From a virus: DNA of 42,727 nucleotides. Positions 29,312-39,180 of this stretch are shown here, one piece after another. Each line of letters begins with the position of its first letter. The first letter of the stretch is position 1. The notes under the pieces are model-generated. The model did no database searches and was not told the origin of the DNA. It saw nothing but the letters and a program-made list of their open reading frames with translations. The translations under genes were made by a program, and so were the position numbers. The stretch spans positions 1 through 42,727 of IMG/VR virus record IMGVR_UViG_3300030520_001127. One strand, 5' to 3'.

Positions 29312-31021
29312 ATGACGCTGCTGATCGGCACCGTGATCCGTTCTGCGCGGGGCGGCACGCAGATCCCGCAGCTTTGCGACGCGCTGCATGGCCTCACCCT
29401 GGATGCTTGGCCGCCGCATGCCGCCGTCGCTCGCGCGACGGCCCACGGCACGCGCCACGCGATCGTGCCAATCGCCGCGTATGGCCGCGTGCGGGCGGGG
29501 CAGCTCATCCGCAGCTACTTGCGCGATTTCTATTATCGCGTGCACATCGATCCGGCCGTGATCGCGCTCGGCAATCTGGTCACGGCACAGACGCGCACCG
29601 TGCGCGTGTGGAACGCGTATCCCGACCGCCCGCTCACGCTGCAAGCCGTCGAGGCCATCAACGCCGATGGCATCACCGTCACCGGCCCGGCGGCATTGCC
29701 GTTAGCGTTCGCGCCGCTGCAGGAACAGCTTTGGCAGCTTGCACTGTCGGCCTCGGGTGCGGCCGTGGTCGATGCGACGCTACGCTGGCACTTCGCGAGC
29801 AGCGACGACGACGTCACGTTAAGGCTCAGCGGTAATCGCATCACCGCGTGGATGATTCCGCCGGACTGGTCGAACGGCATCACCGAAACGTTGACCTGGT
29901 TGACCGACGTCGAGCGCGCGATCGATGGCACCGTGCAGCGCCAGCCGTGTCGCGAAGCGCCGCGCCGGCAGTGGGAATTCAGTGTGATCGCGGAAGGCAG
30001 CGATCGACGCGTGCTTGAGCTGGCGCTGTTCGATGCCAGCGCGCGAGTGTGGGCCGTGCCGGTGTGGCCGGATGTGACGTTCCTGACCGCTGACCTCGGC
30101 GCGGGCTCGGACACCATCGCGCTGGCGACGGATGGACTCGATTTCGTGCTCGGCGGGCTGGCGATGCTGTGGGCCAGCGCCACGCGCTTCGAGTTGATCG
30201 AAGTGGCGGCCGTCGCCAGCAACGCGATCACGCTCGCGCACCCTACCGCGAACACGTGGGTCGCCGGCTCACGGCTCTATCCCTGCCGCACGGCGACGCT
30301 GACCGACTTCCCGGCGCTCGCGCGCGCCAGCGATCGGCTGGTCCAGAGTCAAATCCGGTTTCTGGCCGCTGAGCCGTGCGATTGGCCCGCGCTGGCACCG
30401 GTCACGATGTACCTCGGGTTTCCGGTGCTCGACATGCCGCGCGACGAACCGGCGAATCGCGACGCGAGCTATGGACGTGTGATCACGACCCTGGACAACG
30501 ATAGCGGCCTGCCGGTCATCGATGATGCGAGTGGTCTGTCTTTTGTCGCGTTGCCGTTCGATGTGCTGCAGGTCGGTCGCGCCGAACGCGCGGCGCATCG
30601 CAGCTTGCTGTACTGGCTCGCCGGCCAGGCGCAGGCGCTCTGGCTGGCGAGCGGGATGGACGATGTCGTCGTGCTCGGCCCGATCTCCACGCACGTCACC
30701 ACACTGTCGGTGGCTTGGTCCGGCATCACCCGCTTCGGCGCGCTGCAACCGGGCCGCCGGCATCTGCGCATCGCGCTCTGGGACGGCAGCGTGTTCTACC
30801 GCCGCATCACCGCGGTCGCCGAGATCGATGCGGCCAGCGAGCAATTCGTGATCGACACGCCCCTCGGCCGCGATGTGGCGCTGGAGGACCTTCGCCTCGT
30901 GAGCTGGTTGACGTTAGTCACGCTCGCCGCCGACGCCATCGAAATCCAGCACCTCACCGATAGCGAGGGCGTAGCCACGGGCAGCTTGCGCTTTGCCGGC
31001 GTGCCTCAAGAAGAACCGTAG
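29312..31021 (+). CDS. Phage tail protein, probable distal-tail or baseplate component
   Basis: 569 residues starting MTLLIGTVIRSARGGTQIPQ. It is composed of repeated beta-strand blocks with phrases such as RTVRVWNAYPDRPLTLQAV (about 95-113), WREFSV-like cores and IWLVSWLTLVTLAADAIEI near the end. It lies between tail surface genes and the DUF2163/BR0599-type gene, where distal tail and baseplate proteins are encoded. I do not recognise a precise family; structural role is inferred from position and from the strand-rich composition. Confidence 0.65.
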   Translation: MTLLIGTVIRSARGGTQIPQLCDALHGLTLDAWPPHAAVARATAHGTRHAIVPIAAYGRVRAGQLIRSYLRDFYYRVHIDPAVIALGNLVTAQTRTVRVWNAYPDRPLTLQAVEAINADGITVTGPAALPLAFAPLQEQLWQLALSASGAAVVDATLRWHFASSDDDVTLRLSGNRITAWMIPPDWSNGITETLTWLTDVERAIDGTVQRQPCREAPRRQWEFSVIAEGSDRRVLELALFDASARVWAVPVWPDVTFLTADLGAGSDTIALATDGLDFVLGGLAMLWASATRFELIEVAAVASNAITLAHPTANTWVAGSRLYPCRTATLTDFPALARASDRLVQSQIRFLAAEPCDWPALAPVTMYLGFPVLDMPRDEPANRDASYGRVITTLDNDSGLPVIDDASGLSFVALPFDVLQVGRAERAAHRSLLYWLAGQAQALWLASGMDDVVVLGPISTHVTTLSVAWSGITRFGALQPGRRHLRIALWDGSVFYRRITAVAEIDAASEQFVIDTPLGRDVALEDLRLVSWLTLVTLAADAIEIQHLTDSEGVATGSLRFAGVPQEEP

Positions 31022-31032
31022 GACGAATCACG

Positions 31033-31827
31033 ATGAGCTTCTTTGCTCGCGACAGCGAGCTGTACGATTTCGTGCGCGGTCCGACCGTCTACCGGTACAC
31101 CAGCGACGATCGTCCGCTGATCGTCGCTGGGCAGACGTATCTCGCCTATGCGCTTAAACGCGGCGCCGTGAGCGAGAGTGCCGACCTCACCCGCAATACC
31201 CTGGACATCACCGTACCACTCGCGCTGCCGTTGCTGGAGCTTTTCAGGCCGGTCGCACCACTCGATCCCATCGGCATCACGTTGTCGCGCCGACGCAAGG
31301 GCTCTGCCGTCGTCGAGGTGCAGTGGATCGGAGAGATCGGCAGCGTCGAGTTCGCCACGGCGCAGGCCATCATTCACGGCCTGCCGCCCATGGCCAGCCT
31401 GCGCGCCCAGGGGCTCCTGCGCTGCTGGCAGAAGAATTGTCCGCTGGTGGTGTATTCCGCCGGGCTCGGTCAGTGCAACGCGAGCCGCACGGCACTGCGC
31501 GTCGACGCGACGATCACGGGCGTCGCCGGCGCGACCTGTCAATCGGCGGCGTTCGCCGCGCATCCGGACGGCTATTTCGCGGGCGGCGATCTCGAGTGGA
31601 CGGACGGCCCAGTCACCGAGCGCCGCTTCGTGCTGGATCACGTCAAAGACACGCTGACGCTGCTCACGCCCGCGCGCATGACGGTCGGCCTGCAACTCGC
31701 CGCTTATCCCGGCTGCGACCACACGCTCGCCACCTGCGACCGCAAATTCAAGAACGCGGACAACTACGGCGGCCAGCCGTGGATACCGACCAAGAACCCC
31801 TTCGGCGGCGATCCGATTTACTCATGA
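31033..31827 (+). CDS. Tail hub-associated protein (BR0599 / DUF2163-like)
   Basis: 264 residues starting MSFFARDSELYDFVRGPTVY. The C-terminus (YPGCDHTLATCDRKFKNADNYGGQPWIPTKNPFGGDPI) is the signature of the phage BR0599 family: two paired cysteines and a GG-PW-P ending. These are about residues 229-264. The first half matches the strand-rich DUF2163-like region (TRNTLDITVPLALPLLELFRP). Related proteins sit in gene transfer agents and lambda-like phages as part of the tail tip, near cell-wall-acting components. Position before the tape measure gene is as expected for this phage group. Confidence 0.8.
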   Translation: MSFFARDSELYDFVRGPTVYRYTSDDRPLIVAGQTYLAYALKRGAVSESADLTRNTLDITVPLALPLLELFRPVAPLDPIGITLSRRRKGSAVVEVQWIGEIGSVEFATAQAIIHGLPPMASLRAQGLLRCWQKNCPLVVYSAGLGQCNASRTALRVDATITGVAGATCQSAAFAAHPDGYFAGGDLEWTDGPVTERRFVLDHVKDTLTLLTPARMTVGLQLAAYPGCDHTLATCDRKFKNADNYGGQPWIPTKNPFGGDPIYS

Positions 31828-31843
31828 CATCAGCGAGCCACCC

Positions 31844-34800
31844 ATGACCAACGTGCAGGACTACGAACTGCTGTTGCGCGTGCGCGCGGATTTAGTCGCC
31901 GCCATCGCGGGCATGGACCGAATGGGTGCCAGCATCGGCGGCGCGAAGGCGAACACCGATGCGCTCGGCGAAAGCAGCGAGGCCGCCGCCGCACGGATTT
32001 CGGCGCTGGTGGCGGCGACCGGTAAACAGGCCGAGGTACAGGAGTCAGCGCGCTCAGCGACCGAGCGCGCGGCGCAGGCCACGAACGCCGCGATCGAGCA
32101 AGCCGACCGGCAGGCAGCGGTGAGCCGCCGTGCACCCTCGGCGACGGCCGGTGCCGTGGCCTCATCCCTTCCGGTTGCCGCCGACACGGCCGCCCAGGCC
32201 GCGCGCGTCGCCGCCGTCGATGCCCAGCGCGAGGCGCTGGCCAAGCTCGCCGGGCAGATCGATCCGACCGTCGCCGCACTCAACAAGCTCGACGCGCAGG
32301 AGCGCACGCTGCAGTCGCTGCTGAAAGCCGGCGCGATCGGCACCGACGATTACAAGGCCCTGAAGACCGCGATCGATGCGAGCCGTGCCTCGCTGACCGG
32401 CGCGGCCGAGGCCATGCACGGCCTGAATCTCAACACCTCGGCGGCGCGGCTGGAACTCGGCCGAATGATCAAGGATGTGGCGACCGGTAACTTCGGCCGG
32501 CTCGAACAGAGCGCCGCGACGCTGGCCTCGCAGACCGGCTTGCTGTCGATCCTGTTCAATCCGCTGGCGGTAGCCATCGCCGCCGTGACCGGCTCGCTCG
32601 GCGGCTTTGCTCTCGCGGCGATTCAGGTCGCGGAGGAGGAATCCAAGGTCAACAAGGCCATCGAGTTGACCGGCAACTTTGCCGGGGTCACGACCGGACA
32701 GATCGAGCAGATGGCTTCGGGCCTGACCTCGGCGCACAGCTCCATCGGTGACACGCGGACGATCCTGACGACCCTGGTCGCGACCGGCAAGCTCAGCGGC
32801 ACCGCCCTGGAATCCGTGGGGCAAGCGGCGGTCGACATGGCCGCGCTGACCGGTCAGAACACGGAGCAGGCGAGCAAGTCGGCGCTGCAGATGTTCGATG
32901 GCACCGCGGCGAGTGCGCTGAAGGCCAACGATCAATATCACTTCCTCACCACCGCGATCTACGACCAGATCGTGGCGCTGGAAGAAGAAGGCAAAACGCA
33001 GGAAGCGATCGAGGTCGCTGCGGATGCCTTCCACGACGCGGCGACCGCACGCATCGCCGAGGAGACCGAGCACACCTACGGTTTGGCGAAGGCGTGGGAC
33101 AGCGTCAAGCGATCCGCGTCCAACGCCTGGGAAGCAGTCAAGACGACCGCCTCGATCACGCTCGGCACGGCCGGCGATGAAACGCGCATCGCCGATCTCG
33201 AAGGTCGCAAGCAGACGACGCAGGAAGGCGGCTTCGGCGCGATTATGCAGGGCCTGCTGGGTCGGAACTTCGATGCGGACAACCAGGCCGAGCTTGATCG
33301 ACTTAAAGCGCAGGTCCAGCAATCGCAACAGAAGGCCGACACGCAAGGGTTCGCCGAAGGGCTGGCCACCGCGGCGGTCAAGGCCGATGCCGATCTCGAC
33401 AAGCTCAGCGCGGGCATCGACAAGGTCGCCGCCAAGGGACAAAAACTGAAGGAACTGAATAAGGATTTTGAAGATCTGTACGGCGGCGGCGATGGCGACA
33501 ATCCCAAGCTACGCAATGTCATCCGCATCGTCGGCGACGATGGGAAGGTCAGCTTCGCCGGCGGTCTGTACGACAAGCTCAAAAGCGACCTCGACAAGAA
33601 ATACGATCCGAAGGCACGCAGCACCGCCGGGCAGGAAAAGGCCGCCGCGACGGCTCAGGAGGACCTGATCAAGGCCCTCGGTGACGAGCAGGGCGCGCTC
33701 GATCCGGTCGCGAAGATTTGGGCCAAATACAACGACGAAGTCACCAAGGCCAACGACCTCGCCGCGAAAGCCAAAACCGCGAAAGGCGCGGATGTGATCG
33801 CCATCGGCGCGGAGCGCGATGCGCTGGTCAAGCTCTACGGCAGCGCGCGGGATGCGTCGCTGGCGAAGCTCGCCCAAACCGACCGCGAAGCCTTCGAGAA
33901 ACTCCGCGACAGCCTGAAAGACGTCAACGGCATCTCGCTCGGCAAGGTGCGCGAGCAGATCGCGCAGCTCAGCAAGGAACTCGCCAAGGGCACGATCACG
34001 CCGGACGAATACCAGTCGACGCTCGAGGATGCGCTCAACCAGAACTTCAAGAAACTACCCGACACCAAGGGCGTCGATGCGACGGTCGGCGGTCCCTTCG
34101 GCGAACTCGACAAGCTGGCCGAGCAGCAGAAGCAGCTCGAGGCAGCCTACCGCGCCGACCTTGATCTGCTCAATCAGCAGCACGACGAAAAGCTACGCTC
34201 GGATGCCTCGTTTATCGCGAAGGAAAACGCGCTCTATCAGGAACACAACGCCAAGCTGCAGCAGATCGAGCAGGACCGCACCAAGGTCACCCTGCTCGGC
34301 CTGACCGGCATGTTCTCCAGCGCCGCCGAGGCCGTGAAGAATGGTTTTGGCGAGCAGAGCGAGGCGTACCGGGCCGCGTTCGCGCTCAGCAAAGCCGCCG
34401 CCATCGCGCAGGCGACGGTCAACATGTACCTCGACATTTCGCAGGCGTCGGCGAAGGGTTTTCCGGCGAACATTCCGCTCATCGCGCAGGCCGTCGCCGA
34501 AGGGATCAGCCTGCTCGGCTCGATCCGTTCCGTCACCGCGAGTTTCAGCACCGGCGGCTACACCGGCGACGTCGGTGTGGGCGAGCCGGCCGGCATTGTG
34601 CACGGCCGCGAGCATGTGACGCGTGCGGCCGTCGTCGCGGAACCGGGCGCGCGTTCGTTCCTCGATGACTTCAATCGGCGCGGGATGGCCGCGCTCGCCG
34701 ACTGGCACCTCCCCGGCTACGCGGCGGGCGGCTACGTCGATCCCGGCGGTGCGCCCATGGCGAGCACCGAGGGTTTCACGCCAACACCCGAGCCGCGCGT

Positions 34801-34975
34801 CAGTCCCGCCGCGCCGCGCAACAACACCGCCAGCCGACCGACCGTGTCGCTACGCGTGGTCAACCAGCTCGATCCGCAGGTCGTGCTCGAGCAGATGGCC
34901 ACGCCGGCCGGCGAAGTGCTGGTGATGAACATTCTCTCGCGCAACCAGACGCGCGTCCGCCAGCTCGTGAAATAA
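31844..34975 (+). CDS. Tail tape measure protein
   Basis: 1043 residues, the longest protein here. Long helical, Ala/Lys/Asp-rich regions with coiled-coil character (about 20-170 and 480-800), a hydrophobic segment near 232-262 (LLSILFNPLAVAIAAVTGSLGGFALAA), and a C-terminal region with SFSTGGYTGDVGVGEPAGIVHGREHVTRAA, a phrase typical of tape measure proteins of this group. The length sets the tail at roughly 150 nm by the usual rule of about 0.15 nm per residue. It is bound by the G/GT chaperones encoded upstream. Confidence 0.92.
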   Translation: MTNVQDYELLLRVRADLVAAIAGMDRMGASIGGAKANTDALGESSEAAAARISALVAATGKQAEVQESARSATERAAQATNAAIEQADRQAAVSRRAPSATAGAVASSLPVAADTAAQAARVAAVDAQREALAKLAGQIDPTVAALNKLDAQERTLQSLLKAGAIGTDDYKALKTAIDASRASLTGAAEAMHGLNLNTSAARLELGRMIKDVATGNFGRLEQSAATLASQTGLLSILFNPLAVAIAAVTGSLGGFALAAIQVAEEESKVNKAIELTGNFAGVTTGQIEQMASGLTSAHSSIGDTRTILTTLVATGKLSGTALESVGQAAVDMAALTGQNTEQASKSALQMFDGTAASALKANDQYHFLTTAIYDQIVALEEEGKTQEAIEVAADAFHDAATARIAEETEHTYGLAKAWDSVKRSASNAWEAVKTTASITLGTAGDETRIADLEGRKQTTQEGGFGAIMQGLLGRNFDADNQAELDRLKAQVQQSQQKADTQGFAEGLATAAVKADADLDKLSAGIDKVAAKGQKLKELNKDFEDLYGGGDGDNPKLRNVIRIVGDDGKVSFAGGLYDKLKSDLDKKYDPKARSTAGQEKAAATAQEDLIKALGDEQGALDPVAKIWAKYNDEVTKANDLAAKAKTAKGADVIAIGAERDALVKLYGSARDASLAKLAQTDREAFEKLRDSLKDVNGISLGKVREQIAQLSKELAKGTITPDEYQSTLEDALNQNFKKLPDTKGVDATVGGPFGELDKLAEQQKQLEAAYRADLDLLNQQHDEKLRSDASFIAKENALYQEHNAKLQQIEQDRTKVTLLGLTGMFSSAAEAVKNGFGEQSEAYRAAFALSKAAAIAQATVNMYLDISQASAKGFPANIPLIAQAVAEGISLLGSIRSVTASFSTGGYTGDVGVGEPAGIVHGREHVTRAAVVAEPGARSFLDDFNRRGMAALADWHLPGYAAGGYVDPGGAPMASTEGFTPTPEPRVSPAAPRNNTASRPTVSLRVVNQLDPQVVLEQMATPAGEVLVMNILSRNQTRVRQLVK

Positions 34976-34984
34976 GGAATCGCC

Positions 34985-35224
34985 ATGGACCCGATGACAT
35001 GGATTTACCTCATCGTCCTGGTCGTGAGTTTGATCGTGGCCTACGCCTCGATCCAGCGACCCAAGAGCACGCCCGCGCCGCTGCTGTCCGACTTCGACGT
35101 GCCGACGGCAGAGGACGGCCGCGAGGTGGTCGACATCGGCGGGACATGCTGGATCGATGATCCCAATGTGCTGTGGTACGGCGATCTTTCCACGACGCCG
35201 ATCAAGCAGAAGGGCGGCAAGTGA
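34985..35224 (+). CDS. Small membrane-anchored phage protein
   Basis: 79 residues beginning MDPMTWIYLIVLVVSLIVAY, so a single N-terminal hydrophobic segment (about 5-20), then a soluble region with DVPTAEDGREVVDIGGTCWIDDPNVLWYGDLSTTPIK. Proteins with this arrangement, a short membrane anchor and a GTCWIDDPNVLWYGD-like motif, occur after tape measure genes in related prophages. Function unknown. Its stop overlaps the next gene's GTG. Confidence 0.7.
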   Translation: MDPMTWIYLIVLVVSLIVAYASIQRPKSTPAPLLSDFDVPTAEDGREVVDIGGTCWIDDPNVLWYGDLSTTPIKQKGGK

Positions 35225-35424
35225 GCGACGTGCGCGTGAGGATGCCGCATGTGCGCGCGGCGAAACTCTGCGCGCGTGGCGCGCGGGACTGGTGCGCGCG
35301 GCATGGTTTCGATGGGTCGGCGTTAATGACCGAGGGCCTCTCTGCCGAATCGCTGGAAGCGACCGGCGACGCCTTCGCGCTGCGCGTGGTGGCCATCGCG
35401 CGCGCGGAGGAAGCGGATGGGTAA
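35221..35424 (+). CDS. Small phage protein of unknown function
   Basis: 67 residues from a GTG at 35221 that overlaps the previous stop by 4 bp (a start at the internal ATG near 35242 would lose conserved residues). The segment MPHVRAAKLCARGARDWCARHGFD, then GLSAESLEATGDAFALRVVAIARAEE, is a common small gene between tape measure and tip genes. The role is unknown. Overlaps the tip protein gene by 8 bp. Confidence 0.7.
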   Translation: MSDVRVRMPHVRAAKLCARGARDWCARHGFDGSALMTEGLSAESLEATGDAFALRVVAIARAEEADG

Positions 35425-37615
35425 GAGCAGCAGCGCGGTCACCATCGGCTACCGGTATCACATGGGCCTGCAGATGGGCTTGAGCTACGGCGAGATCGAT
35501 TGCCTGCCGCAGATCCGTGCCGGCGATCTCGTGGCCTGGACCGGCAACGTCACCGCAAGCACCACCATCCGCATCGATGCGCCCAACCTCTTCGGCGGCG
35601 ATCACAGCGAGGGCGGTCTGCAAGGGACGCTCGATATCTGCATGGGCGAAGCGACCCAGCGACCGAACGCCTATTTGCAGCAACAGCTCGGCACGCCGAT
35701 GCCGGCCTTTCGGGGACTGGTGACGCTGGTCTATCGCGGTCTGGTCGGCGCGATGAATCCGTATATCAAAGCGTGGAGTTTCCAGGTCCAGCGCTGGGTG
35801 AAAGGCTGGCGCACCGCCGTGTGGGAGCCCGACCTGTGCCGAGTGGACATGGGCATGAACGGCGCGCATTTCATCTACCGCGCGATCACCGATCCGGTGA
35901 CCGGCCTCGGCAAGGATGCCTCCGCGCTCGATCTCGTCCGCATGAAGCAGGCGGCGCAGACCCTGCACGACGAAGGGCTCGGTCTGTGCCTCAAATGGTC
36001 GCGCAGCGACGTGCTCGGCAACTTCATCCAGATCATCACGGATCATGTCGGCGGCGATTTCGTGGACGACCCAACCACCGGCAAGCAATATCTCAAACTC
36101 TACCGCGGCGATTACGATGTCACGACGCTGCCGCTGCTCGATGAATCCAACACGGTCGAGCTGACCAGCTACGAACCCGGCACCATCCACGGGGCGGTCA
36201 ACCAGATCACCGTCACGTATCGCGATTGCGCGACGAACAAGGATGCCAACGTCACCGTCCAGAACGGCGCGAATATCCGCGCGCAGGGCCGGGTGATCGG
36301 CCAGTCCACGAACTACCCCGGTTTGTGGAATGCCAGCCTTGCCACGCGCATCGCGCTGCGTGATCTCAAGGCCGCGAGTAGCGGACCGGCGCGACTGAAA
36401 CTCAAGGTGTTTGGCAGCGTCGATGTGCGCAAGGGCGATGTGCGCGCGTTCAGTTGGAAGCGGTTAAACATCGATCGCATGCCGGTGCGCATCCTCGAGA
36501 TCGAGCGCGGCACCGCGACCGATCGCACCATCACGTTGACCTGTGCACAGGACGTCTACAGCCTGCCGACCCAGAGTTACGTGGTGGTGCAGCCGCCGCT
36601 GTGGACACCGCCCGACCTCGCCCCGAAACCCGTGCCGGCGCAGCGACTGCTCGAGGCCAGCTACCGCGACCTCGCGGCGAGCCTCCGGCCGGCCGACCTC
36701 GCCCAGGTCCACGCGACGGCGGGCTGCGTGGGCGCGCTGGGCGCGCGTCCCTCCGGGGTGGCCTATAACTACCGCCTGCAGACCCACGCGGCGGGCGGCG
36801 CGTGGGTCGACGTGGGCAGCGGCGACTTCGCGCCGAGCGGCCTGTTGGCCACCGCGATGATCGCCGAGGCCGGACCGACCGTGGTGACGCTGACCGGCGC
36901 GACCGATCTCGACCAGGCCGTGGTCGGCAGCGAGGTGGTGATCGACGCAGAGATCTGCCGGCTCGTGGCGATCGATACGATCCAGAACACCCTGACGCTG
37001 GCGCGCGGCTGCGTTGACAGCGTGCCGGCCGCGCACGCGATCGGTGCGCGGGTGTGGTGCAGCGATGGTTTTACGGCGGCGGATGCGACCGAGTACGTCG
37101 CGGGCGAGGCGATCCAGGCGCAACTTCTGACCCGCACCGGCCAAGGCATCCTCGATCCCGCGCTCGCGCCGGTTGCGAACGTGGTGCTCGAGCAGCGTTT
37201 CGCCCGGCCCTACGCGCCCGGTCGCCTGCTCATCCAGGGCCGGTTCTATCCGGCGCTGGTCGAAGGTGCGCTGGCGTTGAACTGGTCGCATCGCGATCGG
37301 CTACTGCAAGCCGACCAGTTGATCGATACCGCGCAGGGCGATATCGGACCGGAGCCCGGCACCACGTACGCCGTCGCGGTCACGCTGGATGGCGTCCCTT
37401 CCAGCAACGCGACCGGTGTGGTCGCCAACGCGCTGACACCGATCGTGGGCGGCGACGGCTTGGTGCGGGTGGCGATCACCGCGCAGCGCGATGGGCTGGC
37501 CAGCGCACAGGCGCTCAGCGCCACGTTCGCCTACACGCGCGGCGAAGCGCTGCACACCGAGGACGGTGATGCGCTGATGACCGAAGACAACGTTGCACTC
37601 ATCACGGAGTTTTAA
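35417..37615 (+). CDS. Tail tip / host specificity protein (J-like)
   Basis: 732 residues starting MGKSSSAVTIGYRYHMGLQM. The first part (VTIGYRYHMGLQMGLSYGEID, FGGDHSEGGLQGTLDICMGE, YKAWSFQVQRW) is the phage tail hub-like N-terminus. Then come a NVTVQNGANIRAQGRV region, a central hub domain and a C-terminal strand-rich part ending with a repeat-like run (EALHTEDGDALMTEDNVALITEF). This architecture resembles the tip attachment protein group of lambda-like siphophages with short tips. It likely contacts the receptor. The C-terminal is shorter than lambda J, consistent with separate receptor proteins encoded upstream. Confidence 0.78.
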   Translation: MGKSSSAVTIGYRYHMGLQMGLSYGEIDCLPQIRAGDLVAWTGNVTASTTIRIDAPNLFGGDHSEGGLQGTLDICMGEATQRPNAYLQQQLGTPMPAFRGLVTLVYRGLVGAMNPYIKAWSFQVQRWVKGWRTAVWEPDLCRVDMGMNGAHFIYRAITDPVTGLGKDASALDLVRMKQAAQTLHDEGLGLCLKWSRSDVLGNFIQIITDHVGGDFVDDPTTGKQYLKLYRGDYDVTTLPLLDESNTVELTSYEPGTIHGAVNQITVTYRDCATNKDANVTVQNGANIRAQGRVIGQSTNYPGLWNASLATRIALRDLKAASSGPARLKLKVFGSVDVRKGDVRAFSWKRLNIDRMPVRILEIERGTATDRTITLTCAQDVYSLPTQSYVVVQPPLWTPPDLAPKPVPAQRLLEASYRDLAASLRPADLAQVHATAGCVGALGARPSGVAYNYRLQTHAAGGAWVDVGSGDFAPSGLLATAMIAEAGPTVVTLTGATDLDQAVVGSEVVIDAEICRLVAIDTIQNTLTLARGCVDSVPAAHAIGARVWCSDGFTAADATEYVAGEAIQAQLLTRTGQGILDPALAPVANVVLEQRFARPYAPGRLLIQGRFYPALVEGALALNWSHRDRLLQADQLIDTAQGDIGPEPGTTYAVAVTLDGVPSSNATGVVANALTPIVGGDGLVRVAITAQRDGLASAQALSATFAYTRGEALHTEDGDALMTEDNVALITEF

Positions 37616-37616
37616 G

Positions 37617-38408
37617 TTGGCTAGAAAGATTTCGGAATTACCCGCCGCCGACACCCTCGACGGCTCGGAGTCGCTCGCGCTGGTGCAGGCCGGTGCGACC
37701 CGCCGTAGCGCAGTCGGCGCGCTGCTGTCGCCCGCTCTGATCGACGGCCTGCAGTTGCAATGGCTCAGCGGCACCGCGCTAACCGTGACCACGGGCCTTG
37801 CGATGATCCCGAGCCTTGGCCGCACGGTCCGCGTCAATGCGCCCCTCGCTAAGGCCGGGCTCGCGCTGGTCGCGAGTGCTTGGCACCACGTCTACCTCTG
37901 GCTCAATGCGGCCGTCCCAGACATCGAGATCGTGACGACCGCGCCGGATGCGCCCTACTTCGCCACCGCGCGTGCGAAGCCTGGCGACACCTCGCGGCGC
38001 TACCTCGGCAGCGTGCTGACGGATGCGGCCGGACAGCTTTTCAACTTCCTGCACAGCGGCCACACCATGGCTTATCAGGTGATCGCGCAGAACGCGCCGT
38101 TCCGGGTGCTGAGCAGCGGCGCGTCGACCGCGAAGACCGAAGTCAGCGTGGCGGGCGCGGTACCGATCACCGCACGCGTCGCGACGTTGAGCTGCAACGC
38201 GACTTCGGACACCTCGGTGCGGCTCGGCAACGCGAACGATGGCGGCGTCGCGGTCGGCGAGGCGATCTACGCGTTCAAGGGCGGCGCGACGGTCATCGTG
38301 CCGATGCCGCTGACCGCCACCGGCACCTTCAACTACGGCTACACCGCCGCACCCACCAACGGCGGCGGACTGATCGTCGATGTCACCGGCTATCAGTTCG
38401 AGCGCTGA
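37617..38408 (+). CDS. Tail fibre/tip accessory protein with TTG start
   Basis: 263 residues if started at the TTG at 37617, which puts the conserved N-terminus ARKISELPAADTLDGSESLALVQAGATRR in place and has GGAG at the right distance. An ATG at 37593 inside the tip gene would add 8 residues. That N-terminal phrase is typical of short tail fibre or side-tail proteins (KISELPAA...). The C-terminal half is strand-rich (TGTFNYGYTAAPTNGGG). It may be the distal receptor-binding or fibre protein. Confidence 0.65.
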   Translation: MARKISELPAADTLDGSESLALVQAGATRRSAVGALLSPALIDGLQLQWLSGTALTVTTGLAMIPSLGRTVRVNAPLAKAGLALVASAWHHVYLWLNAAVPDIEIVTTAPDAPYFATARAKPGDTSRRYLGSVLTDAAGQLFNFLHSGHTMAYQVIAQNAPFRVLSSGASTAKTEVSVAGAVPITARVATLSCNATSDTSVRLGNANDGGVAVGEAIYAFKGGATVIVPMPLTATGTFNYGYTAAPTNGGGLIVDVTGYQFER

Positions 38409-38454
38409 CGCGTCGATTTCCCTTCTCTCTGTTCCATCCCCCTCGAGGTTTCCT

Positions 38455-38694
38455 ATGCAAGTCGTACCTAACTGGCGCCAGGCCTGGCGCTGGCTCTCCC
38501 TGCACGCGCTCGTTGCCACCGGCGCGCTGCCTTCCCTGTGGCTGGCCCTCCCGCCCGAATGGCGCGCGGCCGTCCCCGCGAGCTGGCTCGCCAGCGCGAG
38601 CGTCGTGATGGCCCTGCTCGGCATCGTCGGGCGACTGACGCAATCAGCGCCGCCCGCCACGTCGACGACGCCAAGCGACGAGGTGAAGTCATGA
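38455..38694 (+). CDS. Holin, probable
   Basis: 79 residues from the ATG at 38455, with CGAGG as ribosome site. Two hydrophobic segments are visible: WRWLSLHALVATGALPSLWLAL (about 11-32) and AVPASWLASASVVMALLGIVG (about 40-60), then a polar tail. Two segments in a small protein directly upstream of a lysozyme gene is the holin arrangement. It would open the inner membrane and time lysis. The stop overlaps the lysozyme start by 4 bp. Confidence 0.75.
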   Translation: MQVVPNWRQAWRWLSLHALVATGALPSLWLALPPEWRAAVPASWLASASVVMALLGIVGRLTQSAPPATSTTPSDEVKS

Positions 38695-39161
38695 TCCTGA
38701 CCGATGAGTCGATCAATCTCGCCGAACGCTTCATCCAGGCGCGCGAAGGTTGCCGGCTGGTGGCCTATCGCGATGCGGTCGGCCGCTGGACGATCGGCTT
38801 CGGCGCGACCGGTGCCGGCATCGGTGCCACGACCCACTGGACGCAGGCCCAGGCCGAGGCCGATCTGCGTCGACGGCTGCGGGAGGAATTTGGGCCGGCG
38901 CTCATGTCGGCCGTACGGGTGCCGTTGTCGACTAACCAAGCCGCGGCGCTGATGAGCCTGGCCTACAACATCGGTGTGAGTGCGTTCGAACACTCGACCC
39001 TGTTCATCGTGCTCAACACCGGCGACTACGCTAGGGCGGCGACGCACTTCGCGGACTTCAGCATGGCGCACATCGCCGGCCGACTCACCCGGCTCGACGG
39101 CCTGGTGTTACGACGAGCGGCGGAAGCGAAGCTATTCCTCGAAGGCAGTCCGACGACATAA
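38691..39161 (+). CDS. Phage lysozyme (GH24, T4/R21 type)
   Basis: 156 residues. The catalytic pattern is present: Glu19 (AREGCRL), Asp28 (YRDAVG) and Thr34 (RWTIGFG), the E/D/T triad of T4-type lysozymes. LSTNQAAALMSLAYNIGVSAFEHST and the C-terminal GRLTRLDGLVLRRAAEAKLFL are also family features. It cleaves peptidoglycan glycan chains at lysis. No signal anchor segment is visible, so export depends on the holin. No spanin gene follows. Confidence 0.92.
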   Translation: MILTDESINLAERFIQAREGCRLVAYRDAVGRWTIGFGATGAGIGATTHWTQAQAEADLRRRLREEFGPALMSAVRVPLSTNQAAALMSLAYNIGVSAFEHSTLFIVLNTGDYARAATHFADFSMAHIAGRLTRLDGLVLRRAAEAKLFLEGSPTT

Positions 39162-39180
39162 ACAGGCCGGTCGGCGGTCG

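Noticed and set aside
29312-31021. Considered as a diversity-generating retroelement target with the neighbouring tail proteins
   Set aside because: No reverse transcriptase gene and no template/variable repeat pair were seen in the window.
32162-33442. 426-codon minus-strand frame opposite the tape measure gene
   Set aside because: Antisense shadow of a long Ala-rich helical gene; no ribosome site or protein-like pattern.
34850-36190. 446-codon minus-strand frame across the end of the tape measure gene and the tip gene
   Set aside because: It crosses four clear plus-strand genes; its composition is Arg/His/Ala-rich with no motif.
37779-39071. 430-codon minus-strand frame across fibre, holin and lysozyme genes
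   Set aside because: The plus strand has a lysozyme triad and holin segments; the antisense product is not protein-like.
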